From an uncultured bacterium (GTDB taxonomy: Bacteria; Patescibacteriota; Minisyncoccia; Phycocordibacterales; CAIZLB01), in assembly GCA_903864515.1 (NCBI GenBank), contig CAIPFZ010000019.1:1-25428 (forward strand): 25,428 bases of DNA, in the 5' to 3' direction. Below the pieces are notes generated by a model. That model was not told the origin of the DNA, made no database searches, and saw nothing but the letters and a program-made list of their open reading frames with translations. Position 1 is the stretch's first letter; every line of letters begins with the position of its first letter. Below, one piece after another: positions 1 to 7,081 of this stretch. The translations under genes were made by a program, and so were the position numbers.

Positions 1-598
1 ACTTCACAACCACATCTCTAATTATTTCAGTATTTTCTGTTGGCCCCTTTGTCTTATCAATACAAAATGATTTGCCAACATTAATAATTACCCTTCTTTC
101 ATGTTTCCTAATCGCAAATGGAATTAGTGGAGAATCTGTCTCTTCTGCAAGAATTGCAGCACCCCACTTAAATGGTCCAACTGTATCGTCATAATACATT
201 CTTCCTTCTGGAAACATGGCAATCACAGCTCCTCTACGAAGGGCTTTCTTTGCCCCCTCTAGATTCTTGCTTACTCCTTGTCCTGTCACTACTGTAACAA
301 CACCCATTAGAAAATATACCAATGGAACCACGCCAATCTTGCTTATAAAATTAAGTACAGGACTATGAAATCTTTTAACTCCCATAAATCTAAGTGGAGA
401 AAGTGGAGAACGTAGCCCTACAGCAATTCTGTAAAGGAAGCTGTCGTAAAACCTAATGTGATTTGATATTAAAATTGCGGGAGCTCTAACACCCTTGAGA
501 TTTTTTCTATTTCTAACCTCAATCTTAAAAAACGGTCTAGAGAGACCTAAAATAATGAACCATGCAAAGAATTGTGTTATTTTTGAAAATGTATTCAT
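1..598 (-). CDS. plsC: PlsC-type 1-acylglycerol-3-phosphate acyltransferase, 3' end cut by window edge
   Basis: Translating from the ATG at 596-598 gives 199 residues that run off the window edge, so the C-terminus is missing. The family transfers an acyl chain to lysophosphatidic acid or a related lysolipid at the inner membrane. Seen directly: a hydrophobic N-terminus (about residues 8-24), the catalytic NHx4D block NHIRFYD at 46-52, a second block FPEGR at 129-133 (lacking the usual Thr after Gly), and PLIPFAI at 157-163 as in family block IV. The order and spacing fit PlsC. No Shine-Dalgarno sequence precedes the ATG. A terminator-like hairpin lies only about 20 bases upstream (611-639), so expression may depend on read-through from hisS or on attenuation. 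Acyl acceptor and chain preference cannot be judged; a more distant lysolipid acyltransferase role is possible. Confidence 0.85.
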   Translation of the reverse strand, partial: MNTFSKITQFFAWFIILGLSRPFFKIEVRNRKNLKGVRAPAILISNHIRFYDSFLYRIAVGLRSPLSPLRFMGVKRFHSPVLNFISKIGVVPLVYFLMGVVTVVTGQGVSKNLEGAKKALRRGAVIAMFPEGRMYYDDTVGPFKWGAAILAEETDSPLIPFAIRKHERRVIINVGKSFCIDKTKGPTENTEIIRDVVVK

Positions 599-610
599 GA
601 TTATTTTTGT

Positions 611-639
611 AAAAAAATAGATGACGTTTCAAGGTCATC
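611..639 (-). terminator. Intrinsic terminator or attenuator between hisS and plsC
   Basis: On the minus strand a 6-bp stem (GATGAC/GTCATC, 634-639 with 620-625, 8-base loop) is followed by TATTTTTTTA. It lies after hisS and about 13 bases before the acyltransferase ATG. It may end hisS transcription or act as an attenuator in the acyltransferase leader. Confidence 0.55.
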
Positions 640-724
640 AATTTTAGACGTTCAGATTGTTAGTCAACGGGTTGTTTATCGGCTGATTTAATCTAATTAA
701 ACTATCTATTTTCACGGTGTTTTT

Positions 725-753
725 ATATTAACACATATTATTGAAATGCGCAA
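725..753 (-). promoter_or_regulatory. Possible promoter for the acyltransferase leader
   Basis: On the minus strand TTGCGC (748-753) and TAATAT (725-730) are separated by 17 bases. Transcription would start near 718, giving a leader of about 120 bases that contains the hairpin at 611-639. AT-rich intergenic DNA gives such matches by chance, so confidence is low. Confidence 0.3.
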
Positions 754-786
754 GTCTTATAATAAAGCGATATATATGGCCATATT

Positions 787-2136
787 TTATAATCTTAATC
801 TCTCAATTAACTCCTTCTCTTCCAATATTTCCTGCTCACCTGAAACCATATCTTTGAGTGTAAATTTACCCGCAGACAACTCATCCTCCCCTATTAAAAT
901 CACATAAGGAATTTCAAGTTTATTCGCATATGCAAGTTTAACCTTAGTCTTAACATCGTCAAAATATACTTCCGTTGGAACTCCAACGTTGCGTAACTTT
1001 GAAGCAATACTAAATGGAACACTCATGTCTTCAATCATTGGAATAACCAAAGCTTTTGTTGGAGTTGAAGCTCCAGTACCTGCATCAATTATTCCCGCAT
1101 CCTTTAGTTGTGAAAATAATCTAGTTAATCCGATTGAGATTCCAACACCAGGGAATTTCTTGTCTGAGTATTTCTCTGCTAAGTTATCAAATCTGCCGCC
1201 TGAGCAAACTGATCCAACTTGAGGATAATCAACAAGCTTTGTCTCATACACAGTTCCTGTGTAATAATCAAGCCCTCTTGCAATTGAAAGATCTATTGCA
1301 ATATTTTTATCTGGCACACCAAATAGTTTAATGTTTCTTACGACCTCACTGAGCTCTTGAACCCCTAAATCAAACATCTCTTTATTTCCGCTGAGTTTCT
1401 CCCCCACCTGCTTCAGTATAGATATGATCTCCTCATTTGTCCCAGAAATTTCAAGGAATTTAAAAATATCAGCAGATACTGCTTCTGGTACACCAATTTC
1501 AAGTAGTGCTTTTGCAACCTCCTCTTTTCCAATTTTATCTAACTTATCAATTGTACGCATTATCTCAACTCCAAGCTCAGCCACGCCGAGTGACTCGAGA
1601 AGACCATTTATAATTTTACGATTATTAATCTTAATCACAAAAGGACCAAAATCCAGTTTTGAAAATACGGAGTAAATTATACTTGGGATTTCAGCATCGT
1701 TCATTAAGGAAAGTGAATCTCTTCCAATAATATCAATATCACATTGATAAAACTCTCGGAATCGCCCCTTCTGTGGACGCTCCCCACGATAGACCTTTGC
1801 AATTTGAGATCTTCTGAATGGAAATACTAACTCTTGCTGGTGTTCAGCAACGTACCTAGCTAGAGGGATTGTGAGGTCAAATCTTAGTGACAAATCATTG
1901 TCCCCTTTATTGAATCTATATATTTGTTTCTCAGTTTCCCCACCTGCCTTTGCAAGTAGTACCTCAGATCTCTCAATTGCTGGGGTATCAATAGAAATAA
2001 AACCGAACTGTTTGTAAGTTAGGGCAATTATGTCCTTCATTCTATCGAATGCCATTTGGTCTTTTGGAGTAAGCTCCATGAATCCCGGAAGAACAGCGGT
2101 TATTATATTGTCGTCTTTATTAGTTTCATTAGACAT
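787..2136 (-). CDS. hisS: Histidyl-tRNA synthetase
   Basis: Charges tRNA-His with histidine using ATP, in the cytoplasm; class II aminoacyl-tRNA synthetase, usually a homodimer. The 449 residues show class II motif 2 (YRGERPQKGRFREF, about 116-129), the histidine-binding signature LDYYTGTVYE (289-298), motif 3 (GVGISIGLTRL, 330-340) and a C-terminal anticodon-binding domain (about 360-449) beginning KALVIPM. Length is normal. The ATG at 2134-2136 is preceded by no Shine-Dalgarno sequence; a promoter-like TTGCTC-N17-TATTAT ends 6 bases before it, so the mRNA is probably leaderless. The first five residues (MSNET) and the 38 bases upstream are nearly the same as those of proS. It lies 44 bases downstream of the ABC-F gene on the same strand, so it may also receive read-through. 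Confidence 0.97.
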   Translation of the reverse strand: MSNETNKDDNIITAVLPGFMELTPKDQMAFDRMKDIIALTYKQFGFISIDTPAIERSEVLLAKAGGETEKQIYRFNKGDNDLSLRFDLTIPLARYVAEHQQELVFPFRRSQIAKVYRGERPQKGRFREFYQCDIDIIGRDSLSLMNDAEIPSIIYSVFSKLDFGPFVIKINNRKIINGLLESLGVAELGVEIMRTIDKLDKIGKEEVAKALLEIGVPEAVSADIFKFLEISGTNEEIISILKQVGEKLSGNKEMFDLGVQELSEVVRNIKLFGVPDKNIAIDLSIARGLDYYTGTVYETKLVDYPQVGSVCSGGRFDNLAEKYSDKKFPGVGISIGLTRLFSQLKDAGIIDAGTGASTPTKALVIPMIEDMSVPFSIASKLRNVGVPTEVYFDDVKTKVKLAYANKLEIPYVILIGEDELSAGKFTLKDMVSGEQEILEEKELIERLRL

Positions 2137-2174
2137 GTGATTATAATAGTATAATTATGGGTTTGGAGCAATTT
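2120..2174 (-). repeat. 55-bp promoter/start-codon repeat, hisS copy
   Basis: This stretch matches 5289-5343 at 53 of 55 positions; the differences are the two bases just after the shared TATA at 2150-2153. The repeat covers the -35/-10 region, the start codon and the first codons (MSNET) of hisS. No third copy was seen in the window. Confidence 0.9.
2143..2171 (-). promoter_or_regulatory. hisS promoter, predicted leaderless
   Basis: TTGCTC (2166-2171) and TATTAT (2143-2148) are 17 bases apart on the minus strand, and the -10 ends 6 bases before the ATG. Transcription would start at or within a base or two of the start codon. An overlapping TATAAT (2140-2145) is even closer but gives a 20-base spacer. 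Confidence 0.5.
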
Positions 2175-2180
2175 TTGAAA

Positions 2181-3752
2181 TTATTTATGATTATTCTCAA
2201 TCCCCTCCACGTAAGCCTTGTAATCAGGAATTCTAGTAAGCGCACCGTCTGCTAGTAAGTATGTGGTATCAAGTGATGCTTGCTCCAAAAAATACCTATC
2301 GTGAGACACAATCAAAACTGATCCTTTGTAAGTTTTTAAAGTTTCCTCTAATGCTTCAAGCGCCTCAATATCCAAATGATTTGTTGGTTCATCTAAGACA
2401 AGTAGATTAACGGATTGTGCAGAAAATAATGATAGTAATAATCTAGCTCTTCCACCGGGACTTAAATCGCCAATTGGTCTCCTCATTTGCTTTTCATTAA
2501 AACCAAATTTAGCAAGCTGAACATATGAATCTTGTTCATCGCTGTATACACGCTCGTTCAAAAATTCCAAGAGCGTCTTGTCTTTTGGAAGTGTCTCATG
2601 CTCTTGCATCATATTTCCAACTCTAAGTCCACTTCCAAATTCTACCTTTCCTTCAAGTGACTGCAATTTACCTGTAATTGTTTTTAATAATGTAGATTTT
2701 CCCGATCCATTCAATCCCATAATCCCTACCCTATTTCCGTAAATTAATTCAAATGAGACAGGCTTTGTTTTAAATCCATTAGTATATCCCGCTATAAGAT
2801 TAATTAATCTAATATCTCTTGTGCCAGGTTTTTTATCAGCCTCAAGAGAAATCTTGAATAAATCTCGCTCTATAGGTTTTTCAATCTTCTCCATTTGATC
2901 CACCCTCTTTTCTAATGTCTTTGCTTTACTTCCAGATGCGCCAGCTTGATCACGTTTAAAATTTCTTAAAAATTTATCATTATCAGTTCCCTCCCATTTT
3001 GCACCTTGATTTGATTCGCTTTTCATTTCCTTTGCCCTTTTTAGCAATCTCTCCATTTCGCCCTTTTGATTCTCATATTCTTCTTTTTGATGATGTAATT
3101 TCTTCTTTAAATTTTCTATATAATCACTATAAGTTCCATTTGTTATATTTAATGAATGCGTCACCCAATCAATTTCAAAGATTCTTTTAACAACCCTATC
3201 TAGAAATCTTCTATCATGAGAAATAATAATACAAGCAGATTCTGTTTCCTTAATAAATTTCTCAAGCCAAATTAATGCTGGTAAATCTAGATTATTTGTA
3301 GGTTCATCTAACAAAAGAAGATCCGCTCCCTTGAGTAATATTCCAGCAAGGATAACCTTACTTTTTTGTCCACTACTTAGCTTTGAGACGCTATGGCTAA
3401 TATCGATATCCTTAAGACCAAAACCATCAAGAATTAAATTCATTCTATGAGAAAAATCATAATCATCATCTGTAGTTTCTGCTGTAATCCTTAAATACTC
3501 CTCAATAGTTTGTTCTGTGACAAGGCTAGTGTCTTGTGGTAGGTATCCAATCTTAATACCCTTCAAGATATTAATTGAACCCGAATCAGGTTCTTCTGTA
3601 CCAGTGATTATTTTAAGTAATGTAGTTTTACCAGTTCCGTTATTACCAACAAGAGCCACTTTATTACCTTTTTCAATGGTAAAACTAATGTCCAAAAGAA
3701 CATCAATTAGTCCATAACTTTTATTTATTTTTTCAGCTTTTATGAGGCTCAT
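2181..3752 (-). CDS. ABC-F family ATPase (ribosome-associated translation factor type)
   Basis: A soluble protein of 523 residues with two ATP-binding cassettes and no membrane segment. Cassette 1: Walker A GNNGTGKT (36-43), signature LSSGQ (125-129), Walker B LLLLDEP (145-151). Cassette 2: GLNGSGKS (346-353), LSPGG (430-434), LLVLDEP (450-456). Between them lies a charged, coiled-coil-like linker (about 205-300), which in ABC-F proteins reaches the ribosomal P-site tRNA. Known members relieve stalled ribosomes, regulate initiation or protect against antibiotics; which applies here cannot be told. The ATG lies 38 bases after the proS stop with no promoter evident between, so co-transcription with proS is likely, and hisS follows. 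The pairing with two tRNA synthetases fits a translation role. Confidence 0.93.
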   Translation of the reverse strand: MSLIKAEKINKSYGLIDVLLDISFTIEKGNKVALVGNNGTGKTTLLKIITGTEEPDSGSINILKGIKIGYLPQDTSLVTEQTIEEYLRITAETTDDDYDFSHRMNLILDGFGLKDIDISHSVSKLSSGQKSKVILAGILLKGADLLLLDEPTNNLDLPALIWLEKFIKETESACIIISHDRRFLDRVVKRIFEIDWVTHSLNITNGTYSDYIENLKKKLHHQKEEYENQKGEMERLLKRAKEMKSESNQGAKWEGTDNDKFLRNFKRDQAGASGSKAKTLEKRVDQMEKIEKPIERDLFKISLEADKKPGTRDIRLINLIAGYTNGFKTKPVSFELIYGNRVGIMGLNGSGKSTLLKTITGKLQSLEGKVEFGSGLRVGNMMQEHETLPKDKTLLEFLNERVYSDEQDSYVQLAKFGFNEKQMRRPIGDLSPGGRARLLLSLFSAQSVNLLVLDEPTNHLDIEALEALEETLKTYKGSVLIVSHDRYFLEQASLDTTYLLADGALTRIPDYKAYVEGIENNHK

Positions 3753-3790
3753 TTTATTATTTAAACAATCAGCCTGTCCTTCAATTAGAA

Positions 3791-5305
3791 CTAGTACGAC
3801 TTCGCAAACACCACCCTACCCTTTGACGGCTTACCAGACTTGATACAAACCCCATCCTCCATCTTTTGATCAAATGGAATGCATCTAATTGTTGCGGCAG
3901 TTTCTTCTTTAATTTGTGCCTCAACACCAGCATCGCCTGACCAGTGAGCGTGAACAAAGTTCCCTGCTTCAATTTCTTTTACAAAATCCTCCCAAGTGTC
4001 AACAACTTTTTCTTTTTCCTTTCTGTAAGCAACAGCGCGATCATATAGATTAGCTTGAATTGCCTCCAGTGTATTTGCAACGGTTACAACAACATCGTCC
4101 GCAGAGATTGAAGTTTTCTCTCCAGTATCCCGTCTTGCCATAAACAATGTATTGTTTGCCAAATCCTTTTTACCAAGCTCAAGTCTAACTGGAACTCCCT
4201 TTCTCTCCCATTCATAAAACTTCTCACCTGGTCTAATATCTCTTGAATCAATCTTAACTTTAATCCCCTCTTCCTTTAGCCATGAAGAAACTTCTTGAGC
4301 TTTTGCAATAATAAGATCACGGTCCTCATCGTTGTTTATAATTGTAGTAATCACAACTTGCACCCCTGCAATTTTTGGAGGAAGAACTAAGCCCTTGTCA
4401 TCCGCGTGAGTCATGATAAGACCGCCAATCATTCTTGTACTAACTCCCCAGCTCGTCTGCCAGCCATATTCCATTGTATTTTCTCTACCCAAGAATTTAA
4501 CATCAAATGCTTTTGCAAAATTTTGTCCCAAGTGATGAGATGTTCCAAATTGAAGTGCTTTTCCGTCTTGCATAATTGCTTCTACACAATATGTTTTAAA
4601 TGCTCCAGCAAATTTTTCCGATTCAGTTTTCACTCCCAAAATTACTGGAATTGCCAAAACTTCTTCTGCAAAATCTCTGTAAATTTCAAGCATCTCTCTT
4701 GCGCGTTCATCTGCCTCTTTTTCTGTCTCATGAACAGTGTGACCTTCTTGCCATAGGAATTCTACAGTTCGTAAAAATAGACGAGGACGCATTTCCCATC
4801 TGATAACATTTGCCCATTGATTAATTAGAAGTGGCAAGTCTCTGTACGATTGAATCCAGTGTGAAAATGTATCATACATTATTGTCTCTGATGTTGGTCT
4901 AAGAACCAACGGTTCATCTAACTTCTTTCCCCCAGCATGAGTTACAACTGCAATCTCAGGTGCAAACCCCTCCACGTGCTCTTTTTCTTTATTCAAAAAA
5001 CGCTCTGGGATAAACATTGGGAAATATGCATTTTCAACTCCAGTTTCTTTGAAACGAGCATCCAATTCCTTTTGCATGTTCTCCCAAATAGCATAACCTG
5101 TTGGCTTGATTATCATACACCCTTTTACCGGGCTGTATTCTGCCATATCAGCTGCTTTAATTACGTCCAGATACCACTCAGAATAATCCTGTGATCTTGG
5201 GGTGATTATATTACTACCCTTTGAGACATCTTTCTTTGTGTTGTTATTGGTATCTCCACCAGCATTAATACTACCATCGGCATTTGTTTTAGTTTCATTA
5301 GACAT
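3791..5305 (-). CDS. proS: Prolyl-tRNA synthetase, archaeal/eukaryote type
   Basis: Charges tRNA-Pro; class II synthetase, cytoplasmic. The 504 residues lack the editing insertion of the E. coli-type enzyme and match the shorter archaeal/eukaryotic form: RPTSET (about 136-141), motif 2 RWEMRPRLFLRTVEFLWQEG (169-188), a THADDKGLVLPP segment, the anticodon-binding domain, then a ProRS C-terminal domain ending FAKSY; a C-terminal Tyr is typical of this class. The Cys-rich zinc site common in this domain looks degenerate (CIPFDQ...GVCIKSGKPS). Residues 1-32 are a polar Asn/Gly/Thr-rich extension before the conserved part starts at about SQDYSEWY (38-45). The ATG sits 6 bases after a -10-like TATTAT with no Shine-Dalgarno sequence. 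The ABC-F gene follows after 38 bases. Confidence 0.95.
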   Translation of the reverse strand: MSNETKTNADGSINAGGDTNNNTKKDVSKGSNIITPRSQDYSEWYLDVIKAADMAEYSPVKGCMIIKPTGYAIWENMQKELDARFKETGVENAYFPMFIPERFLNKEKEHVEGFAPEIAVVTHAGGKKLDEPLVLRPTSETIMYDTFSHWIQSYRDLPLLINQWANVIRWEMRPRLFLRTVEFLWQEGHTVHETEKEADERAREMLEIYRDFAEEVLAIPVILGVKTESEKFAGAFKTYCVEAIMQDGKALQFGTSHHLGQNFAKAFDVKFLGRENTMEYGWQTSWGVSTRMIGGLIMTHADDKGLVLPPKIAGVQVVITTIINNDEDRDLIIAKAQEVSSWLKEEGIKVKIDSRDIRPGEKFYEWERKGVPVRLELGKKDLANNTLFMARRDTGEKTSISADDVVVTVANTLEAIQANLYDRAVAYRKEKEKVVDTWEDFVKEIEAGNFVHAHWSGDAGVEAQIKEETAATIRCIPFDQKMEDGVCIKSGKPSKGRVVFAKSY

Positions 5306-5343
5306 GTGATTATAATAGTATAGATATGGGTTTGGAGCAATTT
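5289..5343 (-). repeat. 55-bp promoter/start-codon repeat, proS copy
   Basis: Second copy of the hisS upstream repeat (2120-2174), 53 of 55 identical. It spans from just upstream of the -35 to codon 5-6 of proS, after which the two proteins are unrelated. Confidence 0.9.
5312..5340 (-). promoter_or_regulatory. proS promoter, predicted leaderless
   Basis: TTGCTC (5335-5340) and TATTAT (5312-5317) with a 17-base spacer on the minus strand; the -10 ends 6 bases before the ATG. Same elements and spacing as the hisS promoter because the whole segment is duplicated. Confidence 0.5.
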
Positions 5344-5361
5344 AAATTTAGTAGAAGAAAA

Positions 5362-5381
5362 GGCGGCCCTTGCGGGCCGCC
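5362..5381 (-). terminator. GC-rich intrinsic terminator of the 182-residue gene
   Basis: Minus strand: GGCGGCCC, loop GCAA, GGGCCGCC, then TTTTCTTCT. A perfect 8-bp stem of only G and C, 37 bases after the stop of the gene at 5419-5967 and just upstream of the proS promoter. Confidence 0.85.
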
Positions 5382-5418
5382 AGTTGATCAATTTTTTCAC
5401 TAGATGAGGGGGGTGTGA

Positions 5419-5967
5419 TCATCCCCGGTAAGTCTCAGCTTCTGCTGGTGAGGTTTGGCTGACATACTGCTGCTGTGCACCAAGTGTTTGTTGGATGAAT
5501 TTGAGTAGAGCTTCAGCGGCGCAAGAAATTTTTCGCCCATGGTCTCGACGTTCTTGCAGTGTTCTTAGGCTGGGAAAATGGTTAGTGTTAGAATCTAGCT
5601 TTCCAAAACATATATAACCAGCAGTAGAGTAACTGTTGAAAGAAAAGATCTGCACAACAGCTTCCTCATTTTCCCTGAGTTGCCATACAGCAATATCATT
5701 GAGGGCATCGAGATATGCAACTGGTAGATTTACCCTTGGCCTGTCGTAGCACAAACAAAGTGTTGCGCTGTGAGCTGCAAAAATGGCAGACACGATGATG
5801 TTACAGTCTTCAGTATCCCGTTGCATTCTCTTGCCTACCGCGTACCCTTGACGTGCATTGATGTAGTCCTTACAGGAGTTGGCGACAGCTACGATGGTGT
5901 CAGTGGAATTCAGTAAGCGTTGGACTATTTCGAATACGGTTTCCGGTTGTGATGGTGGTTGATTCAT
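5419..5967 (-). CDS. Unrecognised 182-residue protein (singleton cassette gene A)
   Basis: I do not recognise a family. The predicted protein is soluble, without a signal peptide or a clear membrane segment. It starts with a Pro/Gln-rich stretch (MNQPPSQPE), continues as mixed helix and strand with several Cys (SCKDYI, EDCNI, LCLCYD, YICFG, KISCAAE), and ends with a helix (EALLKFIQQTL) and a polar tail. The ATG at 5965-5967 is preceded by the purine-rich AGAGATAGAAAC, almost the same as before the gene at 7625-8146. The gene is flanked by its own promoter region (6061-6069), a leader hairpin (6033-6050) and a GC-only terminator (5362-5381). Sample G+C is high (33 of 60 at 5401-5460, which includes the gene's 3' end). 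Signs suggest acquired DNA or a separate regulatory class; function unknown. Confidence 0.75.
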   Translation of the reverse strand: MNQPPSQPETVFEIVQRLLNSTDTIVAVANSCKDYINARQGYAVGKRMQRDTEDCNIIVSAIFAAHSATLCLCYDRPRVNLPVAYLDALNDIAVWQLRENEEAVVQIFSFNSYSTAGYICFGKLDSNTNHFPSLRTLQERRDHGRKISCAAEALLKFIQQTLGAQQQYVSQTSPAEAETYRG

Positions 5968-6032
5968 TGTTTCTATCTCTATTGGTTCGTTGTTGTTCTT
6001 ATTGAATTTCAGTTTATTATTCTGTCAAAGAT

Positions 6033-6050
6033 AGTTCCTAAGCTGGAACC
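6033..6050 (-). promoter_or_regulatory. Leader hairpin of gene A
   Basis: Minus strand GGTTCC, loop AGCTTA, GGAACT: a 5-bp stem plus one G-U pair, beginning about where transcription from the extended -10 at 6061-6069 should start. Its left arm TAAGGTTCC is also found at the start of the gene B leader (6980-6989). Confidence 0.5.
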
Positions 6051-6060
6051 TTACGTTCTA

Positions 6061-6069
6061 TTTATATCA
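6061..6069 (-). promoter_or_regulatory. Extended -10 promoter of gene A
   Basis: Minus strand TGA-TATAAA fits an extended -10 (TGn followed by TATAAA). The matching -35 is poor (TGGTAA region). The predicted start is near 6054, giving a leader of about 87 bases. An alternative TTGACA at 6023-6028 has only a weak -10 (TCAATA). Confidence 0.4.
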
Positions 6070-6107
6070 CTTTCATTTAAAATTACCAGTTTTTTAGACA
6101 AAATTTG

Positions 6108-6127
6108 GGCGCCCCTTGCGGAGCGCC
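6108..6127 (-). terminator. GC-rich intrinsic terminator of the alpha/beta hydrolase gene
   Basis: Minus strand GGCGCTCC, loop GCAA, GGGGCGCC (one G-U pair), followed by CAAATTTTG. It lies 55 bases after the stop at 6183 and has the same tetraloop as the terminator at 5362-5381. A second imperfect inverted repeat (TAACCA/TGGTTA around CCGC/GCGG, about 6130-6163) lies between stop and terminator. Confidence 0.75.
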
Positions 6128-6182
6128 TATTAACCAGTTTACCGCTACGCGGCAGGTTGGTTAGACCTCGACGATTTCCAAG

Positions 6183-6941
6183 TCACATATCTTCGATAGC
6201 GAAAAGGGTTTCTCGAATGTTTCTTGTTGCCCTCGCACCAATTTGTGGAAAGTGATCAGGCCAGTCAAGTAGTAAAAAGCTACCGCCGTACTTCTTTGCC
6301 ATTTTCTCGACAACTGACGGTTTGATTAGTTTGTCGCCTTTTGTAGCGACATACAAAACCCTCGAATGTCTTTTTGATCGCTCTTCTTTTTTTGGGCCTG
6401 AGTTGCCCCAAAGGCATCCAAGATTCATCGACAAGATGATTCTGGGAGCACAAGGAACTGATAGGCTATCTGGTAAGGCCTTTCCAAATAATTTCCTTGA
6501 TGTCTCAGTATCAATCATGAATGACTTACCGGAAATCAATTTCGAAAAGTATTTTAAGGTTGAAGTCCATAACCATACGGGATAGCTACATGGGTTATGG
6601 GGTGGTCCGTTAATGTTCACCACCAGTTTGACCTTAGGATTGCAGGCAAAGTGCTTTGTTAGCAATTGAGCTCCTGCTGAGTGACCAGCAAGTAGAATGC
6701 GTCCAGGAAGCTTATTGATTTCCAACTGAATCGCATCAACAACTTCACTAACAGAGTTGAACCCGCAGAGATCCATGGAGACTATGTTTTCAGATTCTAC
6801 CTTGAATCGATTCTGAAAAACTGCCACAATTTCTCGATTTGTTTCTTTTGCCTCAAAAAGTCCAGATAGGACCAACATACTGTCAATTTCTAAATTCAAA
6901 GGTTTATTCCTTCCATTACCCCTAAGGGTGTTTGTATTCAA
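6183..6941 (-). CDS. Alpha/beta-hydrolase fold protein (singleton cassette gene B)
   Basis: Probable serine hydrolase of unknown substrate. The nucleophile elbow GHSAG is at 86-90 (Ser88) after the strand RILLA; a plausible acid is Asp203 (ATKGDKL) and a plausible base His230 (WPDHFPQ), in the order usual for the fold. There is no clear signal peptide, so it is probably cytoplasmic. The start is uncertain: TTG at 6939-6941 gives 252 residues; an in-frame TTG at codon 15 has GGAAGG 9 bases upstream; Met22 begins the first core strand (MLVLSG) but has no ribosome site. The leader folds into a hairpin covering AGGAACC ahead of the first TTG, and a 15-codon upstream frame (from ATG at about 6970-6972) overlaps it. 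Own promoter and terminator. Esterase, lipase or peptidase activity cannot be distinguished. Confidence 0.75.
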   Translation of the reverse strand: MNTNTLRGNGRNKPLNLEIDSMLVLSGLFEAKETNREIVAVFQNRFKVESENIVSMDLCGFNSVSEVVDAIQLEINKLPGRILLAGHSAGAQLLTKHFACNPKVKLVVNINGPPHNPCSYPVWLWTSTLKYFSKLISGKSFMIDTETSRKLFGKALPDSLSVPCAPRIILSMNLGCLWGNSGPKKEERSKRHSRVLYVATKGDKLIKPSVVEKMAKKYGGSFLLLDWPDHFPQIGARATRNIRETLFAIEDM

Positions 6942-6946
6942 AGAGC

Positions 6947-6988
6947 AAGGTTCCTAACATGTCATCCATTAATGGAGACAGGAACCTT
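6947..6988 (-). promoter_or_regulatory. Leader hairpin that would cover the ribosome site of gene B
   Basis: Inverted repeat AAGGTTCCT (6980-6988) / AGGAACCTT (6947-6955) with an inner 12-base palindrome TCCATTAATGGA (6965-6976). On the transcript the 3' arm holds AGGAACC, 9-10 bases before the TTG at 6941; the 5' arm begins at the predicted +1. If formed, the stem hides the likely ribosome site. Confidence 0.55.
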
Positions 6989-6991
6989 ATA

Positions 6992-7020
6992 TTTATACTA
7001 CATTTATACAAAAAAGTCAA
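6992..7020 (-). promoter_or_regulatory. Sigma-70-like promoter of gene B
   Basis: Minus strand TTGACT (7015-7020), 17-base spacer, TATAAA (6992-6997). One of the best promoter matches in the window. The -35 directly abuts the terminator stem of the preceding gene (7020-7050), so terminator tail and -35 share bases. Confidence 0.65.
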
Positions 7021-7050
7021 TCACCCAGCAGACTCTGTCTGCCGGGTGAT
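7020..7050 (-). terminator. Intrinsic terminator of the Cys-containing 111-residue gene
   Basis: Long stem: TCACCC/GGGTGA and GCAGAC/GTCTGC broken by one mismatch, 3-base loop (7034-7036). On the minus strand it is followed by TGACTTTTTTG. It lies about 32 bases after the stop at 7082. Confidence 0.85.
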
Positions 7051-7081
7051 ATGTGATTTAGCTTTTAGACCCTATGTTTTT

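Noticed and set aside
774..785. The palindrome ATATGGCCATAT just after the hisS stop
   Set aside because: A single 12-base palindrome in AT-rich DNA without a T tract or promoter relation; not enough to call a site.
4406..4756. A 116-codon plus-strand frame opposite proS, rich in Cys, Phe and Ser
   Set aside because: Composition is that of the complement of a coding region; the proS frame on the other strand is unambiguous.
5959..6255. A 98-codon plus-strand open frame between genes A and B
   Set aside because: It crosses the terminator at 6108-6127 and the leader of gene A and overlaps the 3' end of the hydrolase gene; no ribosome site or plausible domain.
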